From: Collinsella sp.
Lineage (GTDB): Bacteria; Actinomycetota; Coriobacteriia; Coriobacteriales; Coriobacteriaceae
Length of the DNA stretch: 39,453 bases
Direction of reading: 5' to 3'
Assembly (NCBI GenBank): GCA_019414205.1
Contig: DXML01000018.1
Span: forward strand, 1 to 39,453
Positions 1 through 8,468 of the stretch are shown in pieces; the first letter of the stretch is position 1, and the number at the start of each line of letters is the position of its first letter. The position numbers and the translations under genes are program-made. Below the pieces are notes generated by a model that was not told where the DNA came from, ran no database searches, and saw only the letters and a program-made list of their open reading frames with translations.

Positions 1-589
1 CCAGGCGGCCGAGCATGGCGAAGCCCATGGCCGGCAGGATGTTGGCGGCAACGCCAAAGCCAGCAAGGACAAAGGGCGGGATGAAGTCGAGCATGCCCTG
101 GATGGCGTCAGCACCCAGATAGAACGACAGCGAGCACAGCAGGAACGCCATGATGATACCGGTCAAACCGATCAGGAAGTGCATCGCATAGACACCCTTA
201 AGGTTGCCCTGGCCGGAGAAGACATCAGCGCGGTCAACCAGAATCGGCAGGGCGGCGTTGAGGATGTTCTTGATGGCAAGGCACAGCGTGGCGATGGGCA
301 TAGCGAGCGCGATGGCTGCCTCGGTGCTCTGGCCCAACTGGATAGCGAAGGCGCAGGCGAGCACGCCGCCGATCGTCTCATCAGGCGGCACGTAGGCGCC
401 GATGGAGATCGAGCCCATGAACAGAAGCTCCAGGCTGGCGCCGATCGCGAGGCCGGACTGCAGGTCCCCCAGCACCAGGCCCACGAGCGGGCACAGGACG
501 ATGGGGCGGAACGCATAGAGCGTACCGAGCTGGAAGTCGAACTTACCAAATGCGGCGATAAGTCCGATGAGGATTGCTTGGGTAAGCAT
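1..589 (-). CDS. PTS mannose-family EIIC component (partial)
   Basis: This is the membrane channel subunit of a mannose/sorbose-type phosphotransferase permease. The visible 196 residues begin MLTQAILIGLIAAFGKFD and contain the glycine-rich ASLELLFMGSISIGAYVPPD segment typical of family EIIC proteins, plus several hydrophobic helices. The gene continues past the left window edge, so the C-terminus is missing. The start at 589 is preceded by AAAGGGGG on the coding strand with good spacing. It lies 58 nt downstream of the EIIB gene, and a short inverted repeat sits in the gap. EIID would be expected next, outside the window. The substrate cannot be read from EIIC alone; the context suggests a glycated amino acid. 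Confidence 0.9.
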   Translation of the reverse strand, partial: MLTQAILIGLIAAFGKFDFQLGTLYAFRPIVLCPLVGLVLGDLQSGLAIGASLELLFMGSISIGAYVPPDETIGGVLACAFAIQLGQSTEAAIALAMPIATLCLAIKNILNAALPILVDRADVFSGQGNLKGVYAMHFLIGLTGIIMAFLLCSLSFYLGADAIQGMLDFIPPFVLAGFGVAANILPAMGFAMLGRL

Positions 590-616
590 ATATCCCCCTT
601 TCCTAATAGGACACTA

Positions 617-636
617 CGAAGAGCTCAGACTCTTCG
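617..636. repeat. Intercistronic inverted repeat between EIIB and EIIC
   Basis: CGAAGAG at 617-623 and CTCTTCG at 630-636 form a perfect 7-bp stem with a 6-nt loop, 11 nt after the EIIB stop and 28 nt before the EIIC start. There is no T-run after it in the direction of transcription. It is more likely an mRNA processing or stability element than a terminator. Confidence 0.45.
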
Positions 637-647
637 AAATTGAACGC

Positions 648-1130
648 CTAGAGCACGCTTGCGCAGTCAACCTTGGGGTCATCGGCCAGAGGACGGATCT
701 CGACCTCGACGCCGTTGTTCAGCATCTCACGCACATCGGCCTCCTCGGCTGCAGTCAGGAAGATCTGACGAGAGACCTGACGAGCATCGGGGCGCTTCTC
801 GTCCTTGGGCTTGGTGTTGCCCAGGTTGACCGACTTGATCTGCGGGCAGCCTTCAACAAGCTGCTTTGCCTCAGCGATGGTGGCGACACAGATAATCATC
901 TTGTATTTGTCAGTCACACCCGAGTTAATGGCCTCGATGGCATTCGCCATATCCTTGATGACGAGCTTGCAGCCGGCAGGCTTGCCCATCTTGAGCGTCG
1001 TCTTCCACACCGGGTCGTTGGCGACCTTATCGCCCACGCAGAAGATGCAGTTGGAGCCAAGGCCCTGGACCCAAGAGACCGCGACCTGGCCATGAAGCAG
1101 GCGATGGTCGACGCGAAGTAGCTGAATCAT
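648..1130 (-). CDS. PTS mannose-family EIIB component
   Basis: This is the cytoplasmic phospho-carrier of a mannose-type PTS, 160 residues. It accepts phosphate from EIIA on a histidine and passes it to the sugar during transport. The N-terminus MIQLLRVDHRLLHGQVAVSW carries the family motif DxRLxHGQ, and His13 is the predicted phosphorylation site. I chose the ATG at 1130 because a GGGGGG ribosome site lies 7 nt upstream; an in-frame start 5 codons earlier has none. The C-terminal region with EIRPLADDPKVD is typical of the family. It sits 57 nt after the EIIA gene in the same operon. Confidence 0.93.
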   Translation of the reverse strand: MIQLLRVDHRLLHGQVAVSWVQGLGSNCIFCVGDKVANDPVWKTTLKMGKPAGCKLVIKDMANAIEAINSGVTDKYKMIICVATIAEAKQLVEGCPQIKSVNLGNTKPKDEKRPDARQVSRQIFLTAAEEADVREMLNNGVEVEIRPLADDPKVDCASVL

Positions 1131-1187
1131 AATGTGACCCCCCAAAGGTCTTGTGCCGTCTTACGGCGTGTCAGTAGGTGCTGCGGA

Positions 1188-1607
1188 TTAGAACTCTTCT
1201 TCCTCTTCGTCATCGACCAAAAGATCGTTGACAAACTTCACGCGCGTATCGTCCGCAGCGACGATGGCGCGAATCGTCTCCTCAACCGGCGCCGACTCGT
1301 CAGAGAACAGCAGCTGGATAAGCAGAGGAAGGTTCATATTGGTCACCAGATGCGTGTTGGGACGCGTCTGGACGATCTTGGTGAACTCGTTGTTGACACT
1401 GCCGCCAAAGAGGTCGGTGCAGACAACGACATCATCGTCGGCAGCCATGCCTGCCAGCAGTTTTTGGGCCTCCTCGGCCACGTCCATGCGGTCATCGACG
1501 AACATCGAAAGATCGTGGACGTTGTCGCGAGCGCCCGAGAGCAGCTCGACACTCTCCTTGATGCCGGTAGCGAAGTGCGCATGGCTGGCGATGATGTACT
1601 GCCTCAT
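1188..1607 (-). CDS. PTS mannose-family EIIA component
   Basis: This is the first sugar-specific phospho-carrier of the system, 139 residues, phosphorylated by HPr. The N-terminal motif ASHAHFATGIKES matches the family pattern xHGxFAxG, so His9 is the likely active residue. A second family motif, VVCTDLFGGSVNNE, is present. The C-terminus is a run of acidic residues (DDEEEEEF), a little unusual but plausible for a soluble protein. GAGGA lies 7 nt before the ATG. It follows the FrlB-like gene by 46 nt and precedes EIIB, so the order is deglycase, deglycase, IIA, IIB, IIC. Confidence 0.93.
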   Translation of the reverse strand: MRQYIIASHAHFATGIKESVELLSGARDNVHDLSMFVDDRMDVAEEAQKLLAGMAADDDVVVCTDLFGGSVNNEFTKIVQTRPNTHLVTNMNLPLLIQLLFSDESAPVEETIRAIVAADDTRVKFVNDLLVDDEEEEEF

Positions 1608-1653
1608 TCTGTGTTCCTCTCAATAGCCCGGCGCGTTCCCGCACCCGTTTTCT

Positions 1654-2715
1654 TTAGTAGTCGAACTGGTGATAGTAGCGACGATACTTGAGGTTGTGCT
1701 TGGTGACCGTCTCGTAGTAGCGAGCCAGGCGGTCGGTAACGAGCACCGTCAGAATCCACGGAGACACGATGACGCGGAACTCGTCGTCAAGGCCGGGGAT
1801 CGCGAACTCGGCGGTGTCGATGATGTTGATGTCGGTGTCGCCGGTCACGCCGCGGGTCAGGAAGGCGCGGACGCGCTCGTCGAGCTTGCGGTTCTCGTCC
1901 TCGCCCATGAACAGGAACACGGGGACGCCGGGCTCCACGAGCTCGAGGGTGCCGTGGAAGAAGTCGGCCGAGGTGATGTAGCGGGTGCGCTTCCACTGCA
2001 TCTCCTCCAGGATGCACATCGAGAACAGGATGGTCTCGCCCCACAGGGCGCCGGAGCCGATGAACATGGTGTAGGGGGCCAGGGCGTACTTCTTGGCGAG
2101 CTCCTCGGCGCGCGGCTCGAAGCGCTTGCGGATATCGAGCATGTCCTTCCAGATGTCCTTGGTCTGCTCGATAAACAGATCGAACTGCGGGAAGCAGCCG
2201 CGGCGGTTGAGCAGGCGCAGGCCGAAGCAGTCGGCGAGGTAGTAGCCCATCTCGCAGCCGCCCGAACCATGGTCAGAAGCCATGGCGACGCAGTTCTCGG
2301 CGCCGACAGCCTGGCCGATGAGACCCTCGGGCTTGGTCATGGCGTAGACGCGCATGCCCATGTCCTTCATCTTCTTGACGGCCTCGAGGACCTCGGGGGT
2401 GGTGCCGGACTCGGAGGCGGTGAGCACGACGGACTTCTCGGTCATGCGCTTGTGGCCCATGGCGTTCCACTCGGCGGCGTGGATCAGGTAGACCTCGAGG
2501 TCGCGGTCGCCGAACTTGTTCATGAGGTACTCGAGCTGCATGAGCTCGTCCCAGGTGCCGCCGACGCCCATCAGGAACACGGCGTCGTAGCCCTCGTCGG
2601 CAACCTTGTCGGCGAGCGCGGTCATCTTCTTGCCGGCCTCGTAGAGCGCCTTGCCGTCCTCGAGATAGCCCTCCTGGTCGAAATGCATGATCTCGATCTT
2701 CTCGGTTTCCTTCAT
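1654..2715 (-). CDS. SIS-domain deglycase, FrlB/GfrF-like
   Basis: This 353-residue protein has two SIS (sugar isomerase) folds, with phosphosugar-binding serines in LTASESGTTPEVLEAV around residues 98-112. Its C-terminal half closely follows what I know of E. coli FrlB: a FxHGxLExVEPGVP block, then MGEDENRKLDERVRAFLTR, then a Tyr-Tyr/Lys-His-Asn/Arg-Arg-Tyr-Tyr ending. FrlB and Salmonella GfrF cleave fructoselysine-6-phosphate to lysine and glucose-6-phosphate. Adjacent mannose-type PTS genes would supply the 6-phosphorylated substrate. The start has AAAGGAGA 6 nt upstream. A different Amadori compound, or simple sugar isomerase activity, remains possible. Confidence 0.75.
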   Translation of the reverse strand: MKETEKIEIMHFDQEGYLEDGKALYEAGKKMTALADKVADEGYDAVFLMGVGGTWDELMQLEYLMNKFGDRDLEVYLIHAAEWNAMGHKRMTEKSVVLTASESGTTPEVLEAVKKMKDMGMRVYAMTKPEGLIGQAVGAENCVAMASDHGSGGCEMGYYLADCFGLRLLNRRGCFPQFDLFIEQTKDIWKDMLDIRKRFEPRAEELAKKYALAPYTMFIGSGALWGETILFSMCILEEMQWKRTRYITSADFFHGTLELVEPGVPVFLFMGEDENRKLDERVRAFLTRGVTGDTDINIIDTAEFAIPGLDDEFRVIVSPWILTVLVTDRLARYYETVTKHNLKYRRYYHQFDY

Positions 2716-2775
2716 TTGTCTCTCCTTTCTGGGGTTGTTTCCACATCCCCCATGCCAACGGGCATCAAAACCCGC

Positions 2776-3891
2776 TTACATTCCGTAACACTCAGCCGCT
2801 TTGGCCTTAAGCGCATTGACTGACTCTTCGTAGCCCTCTGCCTTGACCTCCATTTGCTTGGAGACGGTATCGAGATACGGGTGCACGTTCCATGACTTCA
2901 GACGCTCGGCGATCATGGCCGCAATCGTCTGGAAGAACACAAGATTGGGAATTGCGCTGAGCAGCGGAGCCACCTGAGGCACCGCAACCTCGTGAGCCCT
3001 ACCCTTGGGATGGGCCGTGAGCAGCACCGTTTTTGCCGTAACGTTCGATAGCGCATCGGCGATATTCGCAAGACGCTCCGACCCCTGCGGATCGTCGACG
3101 ATAAACACCAGATGGCCCGGAACGATCTGCATCTCGGGACCGTGGACGAACTCCTCGCCTTCGTGATGCATGGCAGGAATCTTGATGGTCTCGCTCAGCT
3201 TGAGCGCTGCCTCCTCGGCAACACCATAGTTGGGGCCGTTGCCGACGACCATGGCGGGCATGTGCTCAGAAAGCTCGAGCATGTGATCTTGGACATATGC
3301 CTCGGCGGTCTTGCACATCACGGCATTAGCCTGGATAGCCTCGCGCAGGTCATCAAGACGCTGAGCAACGCCCTTGGCGTCAATCGTTCCGCGCGCCTGA
3401 CCGCCGTAAATACCAAAGAGCACCAGGTACTCAACGAGAACCTCGACGCCCAGAGTCACAAAGTCCACCGACTCGACACCCACACCGTAGTCAAGAACGA
3501 TGTCAGCGTGTTCCTTGATGGGTGCCTCGACGTTTGCCGTGAGCGCAACTGCAGCCATATCGTGTGCACGCATGTAATCGAGCGCCGCAATCGTATTGGT
3601 CGAATAGCCGCTCTGCGAGACGGCGATGTTGAGCGCATGCTGCGGATAGGTGTGTTCAAAATCGACGAAGGCCTCGGGCGTCACAACGGACACCTGCATC
3701 TGCAGCGCATCTTGCAGGTAATCGCGGGCGCAATCGGCGGCATGGCGCGACGAACCCGAAGCAACGATGCGCAGTGCATCAAAAGAACCGGACTGGAAAA
3801 TATCAACGAGCTGCGCTACCAGCTCAGACGAACGCTCGAGGTTCTCCCCCATACGCACATGGGCAAGCTGAACGTAATCGAGCATCTTCAT
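2776..3891 (-). CDS. SIS-domain deglycase/isomerase, GfrE/AgaS-like
   Basis: This 371-residue protein has two SIS domains. Substrate-binding motifs are IVASGSSRHAADCARDYL near residue 45 and AVSQSGYSTNTIAALDYM near residue 90. The C-terminal EEAALKLSETIKIPAMHHEG is shared with GlmS and AgaS type isomerases. As first structural gene after the regulators and next to a FrlB-like gene and a mannose PTS, it best fits the second deglycase of a gfr-type operon (GfrE acts on glucoselysine-6-phosphate in Salmonella). I chose the ATG at 3891 because GAGGTGA sits 6 nt upstream; the open frame extends 13 codons further without a site. It is distinct from the FrlB-like neighbour, so this is not a recent duplication. 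Confidence 0.7.
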   Translation of the reverse strand: MKMLDYVQLAHVRMGENLERSSELVAQLVDIFQSGSFDALRIVASGSSRHAADCARDYLQDALQMQVSVVTPEAFVDFEHTYPQHALNIAVSQSGYSTNTIAALDYMRAHDMAAVALTANVEAPIKEHADIVLDYGVGVESVDFVTLGVEVLVEYLVLFGIYGGQARGTIDAKGVAQRLDDLREAIQANAVMCKTAEAYVQDHMLELSEHMPAMVVGNGPNYGVAEEAALKLSETIKIPAMHHEGEEFVHGPEMQIVPGHLVFIVDDPQGSERLANIADALSNVTAKTVLLTAHPKGRAHEVAVPQVAPLLSAIPNLVFFQTIAAMIAERLKSWNVHPYLDTVSKQMEVKAEGYEESVNALKAKAAECYGM

Positions 3892-4085
3892 CGTCTCACC
3901 TCGTAATAAATCATTAGTATTTGATACCAATCACAGTTACAGATTACGGCTTTTTGATACCTCTTTGTCGATTAATTTATCCCCATCGGCGAACGGTCGA
4001 TTTTGAGCCATGTAAGGTTGTATATACGGTCTGCTCAACGAATCAAAATTCCGTCAACTTTTCAGCCCGTTATGCAAAAAACCAG
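3892..4085 (-). promoter_or_regulatory. Putative GntR-controlled promoter region of the PTS/deglycase operon
   Basis: This 194-nt gap separates the second GntR gene from the structural genes. An exact 9-bp direct repeat, TTTGATACC, occurs at 3920-3928 and 3953-3961, start to start 33 bp, about three helical turns. The first copy overlaps the palindrome GTATttgATAC (3917-3927). A second palindrome, GTATATAC, lies at 4020-4027 and resembles the GTxTAxAC half-site pattern of HutC-type GntR regulators. I could not assign a convincing -35/-10 pair. Confidence 0.4.
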
Positions 4086-4799
4086 CTAGTACGTATAGGT
4101 ATATCCACCCGCATCACCGCGGTTAAACGACTTGACGCACTCGATCGCCTGGCCGCTCGCATCGAAGCTTACGCACTCCAGCGTCAAGGCAAGATCACCC
4201 TGCTCCAGTCCAAGCAGGCCGGCATCTCGTGCGCCCAGCGCTTCGATATCGAGCTTTTCCTGTGCCATAACTGGCTTTCGGCCCAGCATCTCATAGGTCT
4301 CGTACAAGCTGAAGACCGACACGTCAATATCTTCGATGGTTGGGAACAGCAGGCAGGGAATCAGCGCCGTCTCGATCGATACGGGGCTACCGTTTATGCA
4401 GTTCAGGCGTCGAATGGAATAGAGCAGGTCGTCCTCGGCGATGCCAAACAGGTCAGCGTAGTATGGCCCCGCATAACGCTTGGAACGTGCGAGAATACGG
4501 ACGGACGGCTCGCCGCCCGAAGCACGGACCGATTCACGGAAACCGCCCGTGCGTTCAAAAAAAGCAGGTACTTTCTGCGCCACAAAGGCACCTTTCCCCC
4601 GAACACGGCGAATCTGCCCGCGCCGAACCAGCTCATCGACAGCGCTTCGGATGGTCAAGCGTGTCGTACCAAATTCCTCGGCGAGGTCTTTTTCGGACGG
4701 AATCATGGAACCCGTGGGATATGTACCGCGCTCGATACGCTCCTCGATGCGGCGTCGAATGCGCATATAAACCGGGGTGGCATCTACTGTTTCAGCCAT
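4086..4799 (-). CDS. GntR/UTRA (HutC-type) transcriptional regulator
   Basis: This 237-residue regulator has an N-terminal winged helix (IPSEKDLAEEFGTTRLTIRS, residues 33-52, wing motif RVRGKGAFV) and a C-terminal UTRA effector domain (residues about 85-235). UTRA domains usually sense phosphorylated sugars. The start overlaps the 3' end of the upstream GntR gene by 16 nt, with AGGTGA directly before the ATG, so the two are translationally coupled. It is the nearer regulator to the PTS/deglycase genes. Two different GntR/UTRA proteins in one operon suggests response to two related substrates or heteromeric control. Confidence 0.88.
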   Translation of the reverse strand: MAETVDATPVYMRIRRRIEERIERGTYPTGSMIPSEKDLAEEFGTTRLTIRSAVDELVRRGQIRRVRGKGAFVAQKVPAFFERTGGFRESVRASGGEPSVRILARSKRYAGPYYADLFGIAEDDLLYSIRRLNCINGSPVSIETALIPCLLFPTIEDIDVSVFSLYETYEMLGRKPVMAQEKLDIEALGARDAGLLGLEQGDLALTLECVSFDASGQAIECVKSFNRGDAGGYTYTY

Positions 4800-5551
4800 T
4801 GTTCACCTGCCACACTCCTCATGCCGTTCTCTTCGCCGTTATCGGCAAAGCGAAACTTTGTGGGCAAAATCACCGATTTGCAATGCTCCACAAAACGCAT
4901 GTCCTTATCAAATTCAATCGAGCTCTCATAGAACACCGGCGTTCCCTCTTCTTGCTGGAGCAGCTCGGCCTCTTCGACGTTCAAACGCGAGATAGAGATA
5001 TGCTCACGTCCATGCTCAACACGCACGCCGCCTTCTTTGAGCAAGACATCGTAAAGGCTCTCGCACTCAAAATCGTGCTCGGTAAGCGATGGGCACAGGG
5101 ACAGGTTAACGTGAGCGGTCTCGATTGACGCCGGCTCGCCCTCAATAAGTCGAACGCGCTGCATGCGGAGCAAAGGAGCGCCTACAGACACCCCAAGCTT
5201 GTCGGCAAGCGCCTCATCCGCCTCGATGGTCCCGGTGGAAACCAGACGAGAAGAGGGGTGCAGACCGGCAGTCCGCACAGCATCGGAAAAGTTATACGTT
5301 TCCTGAAAGATGTTTAGCGGCTTGGGAGGACACACATACGTACCCGATCCGCGACGGCTCTCGAGCGTTCCACACGAGATGAGCCGCGTGATACCGGCAC
5401 GCAACGCTGTACGCGAAACGCCAATCTCTTCGCACAGCACGCGCTCGGCCGGCAGGCGATCCCCGCCGGCAAGCTGATGGTGCTGGATATACCAAAGAAT
5501 TCCCTCAACAGCACGATCTTTGGGGGGAATTGCATAAGATTCGCCTGCCAT
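4784..5551 (-). CDS. GntR/UTRA transcriptional regulator
   Basis: This 255-residue protein has a GntR winged helix (LPAERVLCEEIGVSRTALRA, wing RRGSGTYV) and a UTRA domain whose conserved pattern RMQRVRLIEGEPASIETAHV is visible. It is clearly diverged from the downstream GntR gene, so the tandem pair is not a fresh duplication. GGAG lies 8 nt before the ATG. The stop is inside the next gene. With 38 nt to the small upstream gene, all three may share a transcript. Likely target: the downstream PTS/deglycase operon and its own promoter. Confidence 0.87.
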   Translation of the reverse strand: MAGESYAIPPKDRAVEGILWYIQHHQLAGGDRLPAERVLCEEIGVSRTALRAGITRLISCGTLESRRGSGTYVCPPKPLNIFQETYNFSDAVRTAGLHPSSRLVSTGTIEADEALADKLGVSVGAPLLRMQRVRLIEGEPASIETAHVNLSLCPSLTEHDFECESLYDVLLKEGGVRVEHGREHISISRLNVEEAELLQQEEGTPVFYESSIEFDKDMRFVEHCKSVILPTKFRFADNGEENGMRSVAGEQWLKQ

Positions 5552-5589
5552 TGCACAGACTCCTCATTCAGAAACGTATGCCGCCAAAA

Positions 5590-6078
5590 TTAGGCCAGCC
5601 CTCCCATGGCATCAAATTCGGCCTTGATCTTCTCGGCGACATTCCGATACGACTTATATAGACTTGAATCGCGTTTAACTTCGTCGGTCATAACGGGAAT
5701 CTCTAATTTGGAAACCTCGTCTTTTCCCGTCTGAACCGCCACAACAACGCCCATACCAAGACACATATTACGCTTGGCAGCGTTTATTTTCGCCGCCTTG
5801 GCAGGATTTGCCAGGATACGCTGGGCAAATTCCTGTTTTGAAGTCACTTCCTCGGCCTCCGGATCGCCCGCCTCGGCTACTTCGCACTGCAACACGTCCG
5901 CATAGTCAAAAATCTTAGGCTCTGCACCACGCTGATGCACGGCCCACTTGCGACGCGTGGCATCCTGGTAGATAGCCGGCAAAAACGTAAACCGCGGCGG
6001 GTCCAAAATCGTATCCGTGATGGTAAACACATCGGGATCAAAGGCATCCTGCGGGTTTTTCTTCTTGAACAGCCCCAT
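5590..6078 (-). CDS. Hypothetical protein with Lys-rich N-terminus
   Basis: I do not recognise this 162-residue protein with certainty. It begins MGLFKKKNPQDAFDPDVF and has a central segment around residues 30-65 with KWAVHQRGAEPKIFDYADVL. That pattern (predicted strand, then IYxFxDIxxxE-like) recalls the C-terminal region of DUF4428-type small proteins, but the zinc ribbon of that family is absent. The C-terminal third is helical and charged. I chose the ATG at 6078 because GGGAGG lies 6 nt upstream; an 11-codon longer frame has no site. It lies 38 nt upstream of the first GntR gene, same strand, so it may be in the operon. No signal peptide or membrane segment is visible. Confidence 0.7.
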   Translation of the reverse strand: MGLFKKKNPQDAFDPDVFTITDTILDPPRFTFLPAIYQDATRRKWAVHQRGAEPKIFDYADVLQCEVAEAGDPEAEEVTSKQEFAQRILANPAKAAKINAAKRNMCLGMGVVVAVQTGKDEVSKLEIPVMTDEVKRDSSLYKSYRNVAEKIKAEFDAMGGLA

Positions 6079-6224
6079 ATCAGCCTCCCGTACTAGCATT
6101 AAACAACTCAAGCTGAATATAGCACCAATTTCAAGCCACTGCCTTACCCTATCGGTGCGCGGCGTCTATGGCTCGCCCAGCGGAAGAGTTAACGGACGAG
6201 GGCCGGGGTGCCTGCCGGCAAATA

Positions 6225-6237
6225 GCGGACACTCCGC
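6225..6237 (-). terminator. Weak hairpin after the LacI gene
   Basis: GCGGA (6225-6229) and TCCGC (6233-6237) form a short 5-bp stem with a 3-nt loop about 30 nt after the LacI-family stop on the minus strand. No strong T-run follows. This 188-nt gap (6079-6266) otherwise shows nothing I can name. Confidence 0.25.
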
Positions 6238-6266
6238 ATGCAATCTATGCAAACAAACAAGTACGC

Positions 6267-7295
6267 TTAGCTACATTCGGTAAGTTCGAGCACGCTGCCC
6301 TTAACGATAAGTGCCGGCTCCAGGACGACCTCTTCGGCACGCCTACCGCCCCTACCGGCAAGACGCTTGGACATGCAGCCAAAAGCATGCTCCGCAAGGA
6401 CACCAGGATCCTGCTCAATCGCGGTCAGCGCCGGCTCAAAGAGAACGTCGGCCGCCGAGTTGTCATAGCTTACGACCGAAATATCGCCCGGGATGCTCTT
6501 CCCCATCTCGTGCAAGCGCTTGAGCAGACCGAGGGCGATGTTATCCGAACTTGCGAACACAGCGGTGGCATCAGTTGCGAGCACCGCCTCCGAGGCCTCG
6601 TAGGCACTCGGAATGTAGTACTCGCTCTCAAACTCCAAACGCGCGTCGATAGGCAAGCCAACCTCGCGCAGTGCGCGCTCATAGCCGGCAAGTCGCTTAC
6701 GCCCCGTATTGGAACGGCGCGCGTTAACCAAGCAGGCAATGCGACGGTGGCCCTGCTCGATCAGATAGCGGGTGGCCATGTAGCCACCCATCTCGTGGTC
6801 GAACATCACCTTGTCGCACTCGAGCCCTTCAATGGCACGGTCGACCATCACGGCCGGGATGGGCAGGTGGCTGACTTCTTCGCGCAGGGCGCGGTCATCG
6901 GAGAACTCGTCACCCACCACCAGGAAGACGCCATCAACGCCGCGCGTCACCAGCTGGCGCAGCAGCTCCAGATCGTCATCGGCGCTTCCGCCCGAGCTGG
7001 TAATGAAGAGCGCATAGCCGTCCTCGCGGCAGCGCTTTTCCAGGCTACCGGCGAGCGAGGCAAAAAAGCGGCTCTCGATGTTAGGGACGATAAGGCCCAG
7101 CGTGCGCGACTCGCGCATGACCAGGCTGCGCGCAATCTGGTTGGGAACATAGTGGTTGCGCGCCGCGACCTCTTTGATGAGCTTGCGGTTTTCTTCCGAG
7201 ATGCGACAGGGCCGATTATTGAGAACAAGCGAGACCGACGAGGGGGAAAGCCCCACCTCCTGGGCGATCTGCTTGAGGGTGACTTTGTTGGCCAT
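6267..7295 (-). CDS. LacI-family transcriptional regulator
   Basis: This 342-residue protein has the classic LacI helix-turn-helix at the N-terminus (VTLKQIAQEVGLSPSSVSLV, residues 5-24), a hinge ending near residue 60, and a periplasmic-binding-type core with TLGLIVPNIESRFFASLAG and ASSDNIALGLLKRLHEMG. GGAAGGAG precedes the ATG at 7295. It is monocistronic and divergent from murB, sharing a 183-nt intergenic region. A good -10 (TATACT, at 7331-7336 on the minus strand) is visible but its -35 is weak. The effector and regulon cannot be inferred from position; it may act elsewhere in sugar metabolism. Confidence 0.92.
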   Translation of the reverse strand: MANKVTLKQIAQEVGLSPSSVSLVLNNRPCRISEENRKLIKEVAARNHYVPNQIARSLVMRESRTLGLIVPNIESRFFASLAGSLEKRCREDGYALFITSSGGSADDDLELLRQLVTRGVDGVFLVVGDEFSDDRALREEVSHLPIPAVMVDRAIEGLECDKVMFDHEMGGYMATRYLIEQGHRRIACLVNARRSNTGRKRLAGYERALREVGLPIDARLEFESEYYIPSAYEASEAVLATDATAVFASSDNIALGLLKRLHEMGKSIPGDISVVSYDNSAADVLFEPALTAIEQDPGVLAEHAFGCMSKRLAGRGGRRAEEVVLEPALIVKGSVLELTECS

Positions 7296-7478
7296 CTCGC
7301 TCCTTCCGGGTTTACGCGCAATCTCTTGAAAGTATAGCGACTACCCCTCTACCTCGGTGATAAACACTTTACCAATCCGGTAGACGGCTGTTTTATCGCC
7401 GCCAGCGCACCAAATCCGTCCGGGTGGGGTATATTGCAATCGATTGATGACAACGACCACCAAAAGGCGGATATCCGT

Positions 7479-8441
7479 ATGCACGAGAACGATTTTTTTA
7501 ACGAGGACCTGCTGTGCGCGCTCGCTGGCGTTGCCGGCGAGGACAACGTGCTGATGAGCGAGCCCATGCGCGAGCACACCACGTTTAAGATCGGCGGTCC
7601 GGCCGACGTCTTTGTCACGCCCGATACTGAGCAGGGCCTCGTCGCCACGCTCGATACCTGCTATCGCTGCAATCTACCACTCACCATCGTGGGCAACGGC
7701 TCCGACTTGCTCGTCGGCGACAAGGGCATCCGCGGCGTCGTCGTAGCGCTGGGCGAGGGCCTCTCCGACATTACGGTCGACGGCACGCACGTCACGGCGG
7801 CAGCCGGCGCCTTGCTTTCCGATGTCGCCGCGGCGGCAGCCGAGGCCGGCCTCACCGGCATGGAGCCCATCTCGGGTATCCCCGGATCGGTCGGCGGCGC
7901 CTGCTACATGAACGCCGGTGCCTACGGTGCCTGCATGGCCGATGTGCTGGAGTCCGTGCGCGTCTACAAACCCGCTCGCCAGCTCGACGATGGCACCCGC
8001 GGCAGCGGCAACATCATCGAGTTCGATGTCGACGAACTCAACCTGGGCTATCGCAAGAGCCGCATCGCCGACGACGGCTTCATCGTACTTTCGGCCACTT
8101 TCAATCTCGCCCCGGGCAACGCCGCGATGATTAAGGCCGACATGGACGACTACCACCAGCGCCGCGAGGACAAGCAGCCGCTCGACATGCCGAGTGCTGG
8201 CTCCACTTTCAAGCGCCCCGAGGGTTACTTTGCCGGCAAACTCATCATGGATGCCGGCCTGCGAGGACACGCCGTTGGCGGCGCGCAGGTGAGCGAGAAG
8301 CACTGCGGCTTCATCGTCAACGCCGACCACGCCACCGCCGCCGACGTCGACGAACTCATCCGCCACATCCAAACAACCGTCAAAGACCAATTCAACGTAG
8401 ACCTAGAACCCGAAGTCCACCGAGTCGGCGAATTTTTATAG
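7479..8441 (+). CDS. murB: UDP-N-acetylenolpyruvoylglucosamine reductase MurB
   Basis: This FAD enzyme reduces UDP-GlcNAc-enolpyruvate to UDP-MurNAc in peptidoglycan synthesis in the cytoplasm. Visible motifs are the FAD-binding TTFKIGGPADVF, GNGSDLLVGDKG, GIPGSVGGACYMNAGAYG, the YRKSRI segment of type I MurB, the proton-donor serine in PSAGSTFKRP and the catalytic glutamate in the ending LEPEVHRVGEFL. Length (320 residues) is normal. I chose the ATG at 7479, with AGGCGG 8 nt upstream, over an in-frame TTG 15 codons earlier. The last 31 nt, including most of the stop codon, are repeated exactly at 9097-9127, so the natural end of the gene was duplicated by an insertion. Confidence 0.95.
   Translation: MHENDFFNEDLLCALAGVAGEDNVLMSEPMREHTTFKIGGPADVFVTPDTEQGLVATLDTCYRCNLPLTIVGNGSDLLVGDKGIRGVVVALGEGLSDITVDGTHVTAAAGALLSDVAAAAAEAGLTGMEPISGIPGSVGGACYMNAGAYGACMADVLESVRVYKPARQLDDGTRGSGNIIEFDVDELNLGYRKSRIADDGFIVLSATFNLAPGNAAMIKADMDDYHQRREDKQPLDMPSAGSTFKRPEGYFAGKLIMDAGLRGHAVGGAQVSEKHCGFIVNADHATAADVDELIRHIQTTVKDQFNVDLEPEVHRVGEFL
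8410..8440 (+). repeat. 31-bp direct repeat, left copy (murB 3' end)
   Basis: The last 31 nt of the murB reading frame, from CCGAAGTCC through TTTTTATA, recur without mismatch at 9097-9127. The two copies flank a 656-bp islet. In this copy the stop is TAG; in the right copy it would read TAA. This copy ends the functional gene. Confidence 0.95.
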
Positions 8442-8468
8442 CCTGCCCACCGCGATCCACTTTAATTA

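Noticed and set aside
3936..3945. Match to the alternating-array motif (GTTACAGATT) in front of the deglycase operon
   Set aside because: Only 10 nt match, with no partner at 40 bp; chance is a reasonable explanation.
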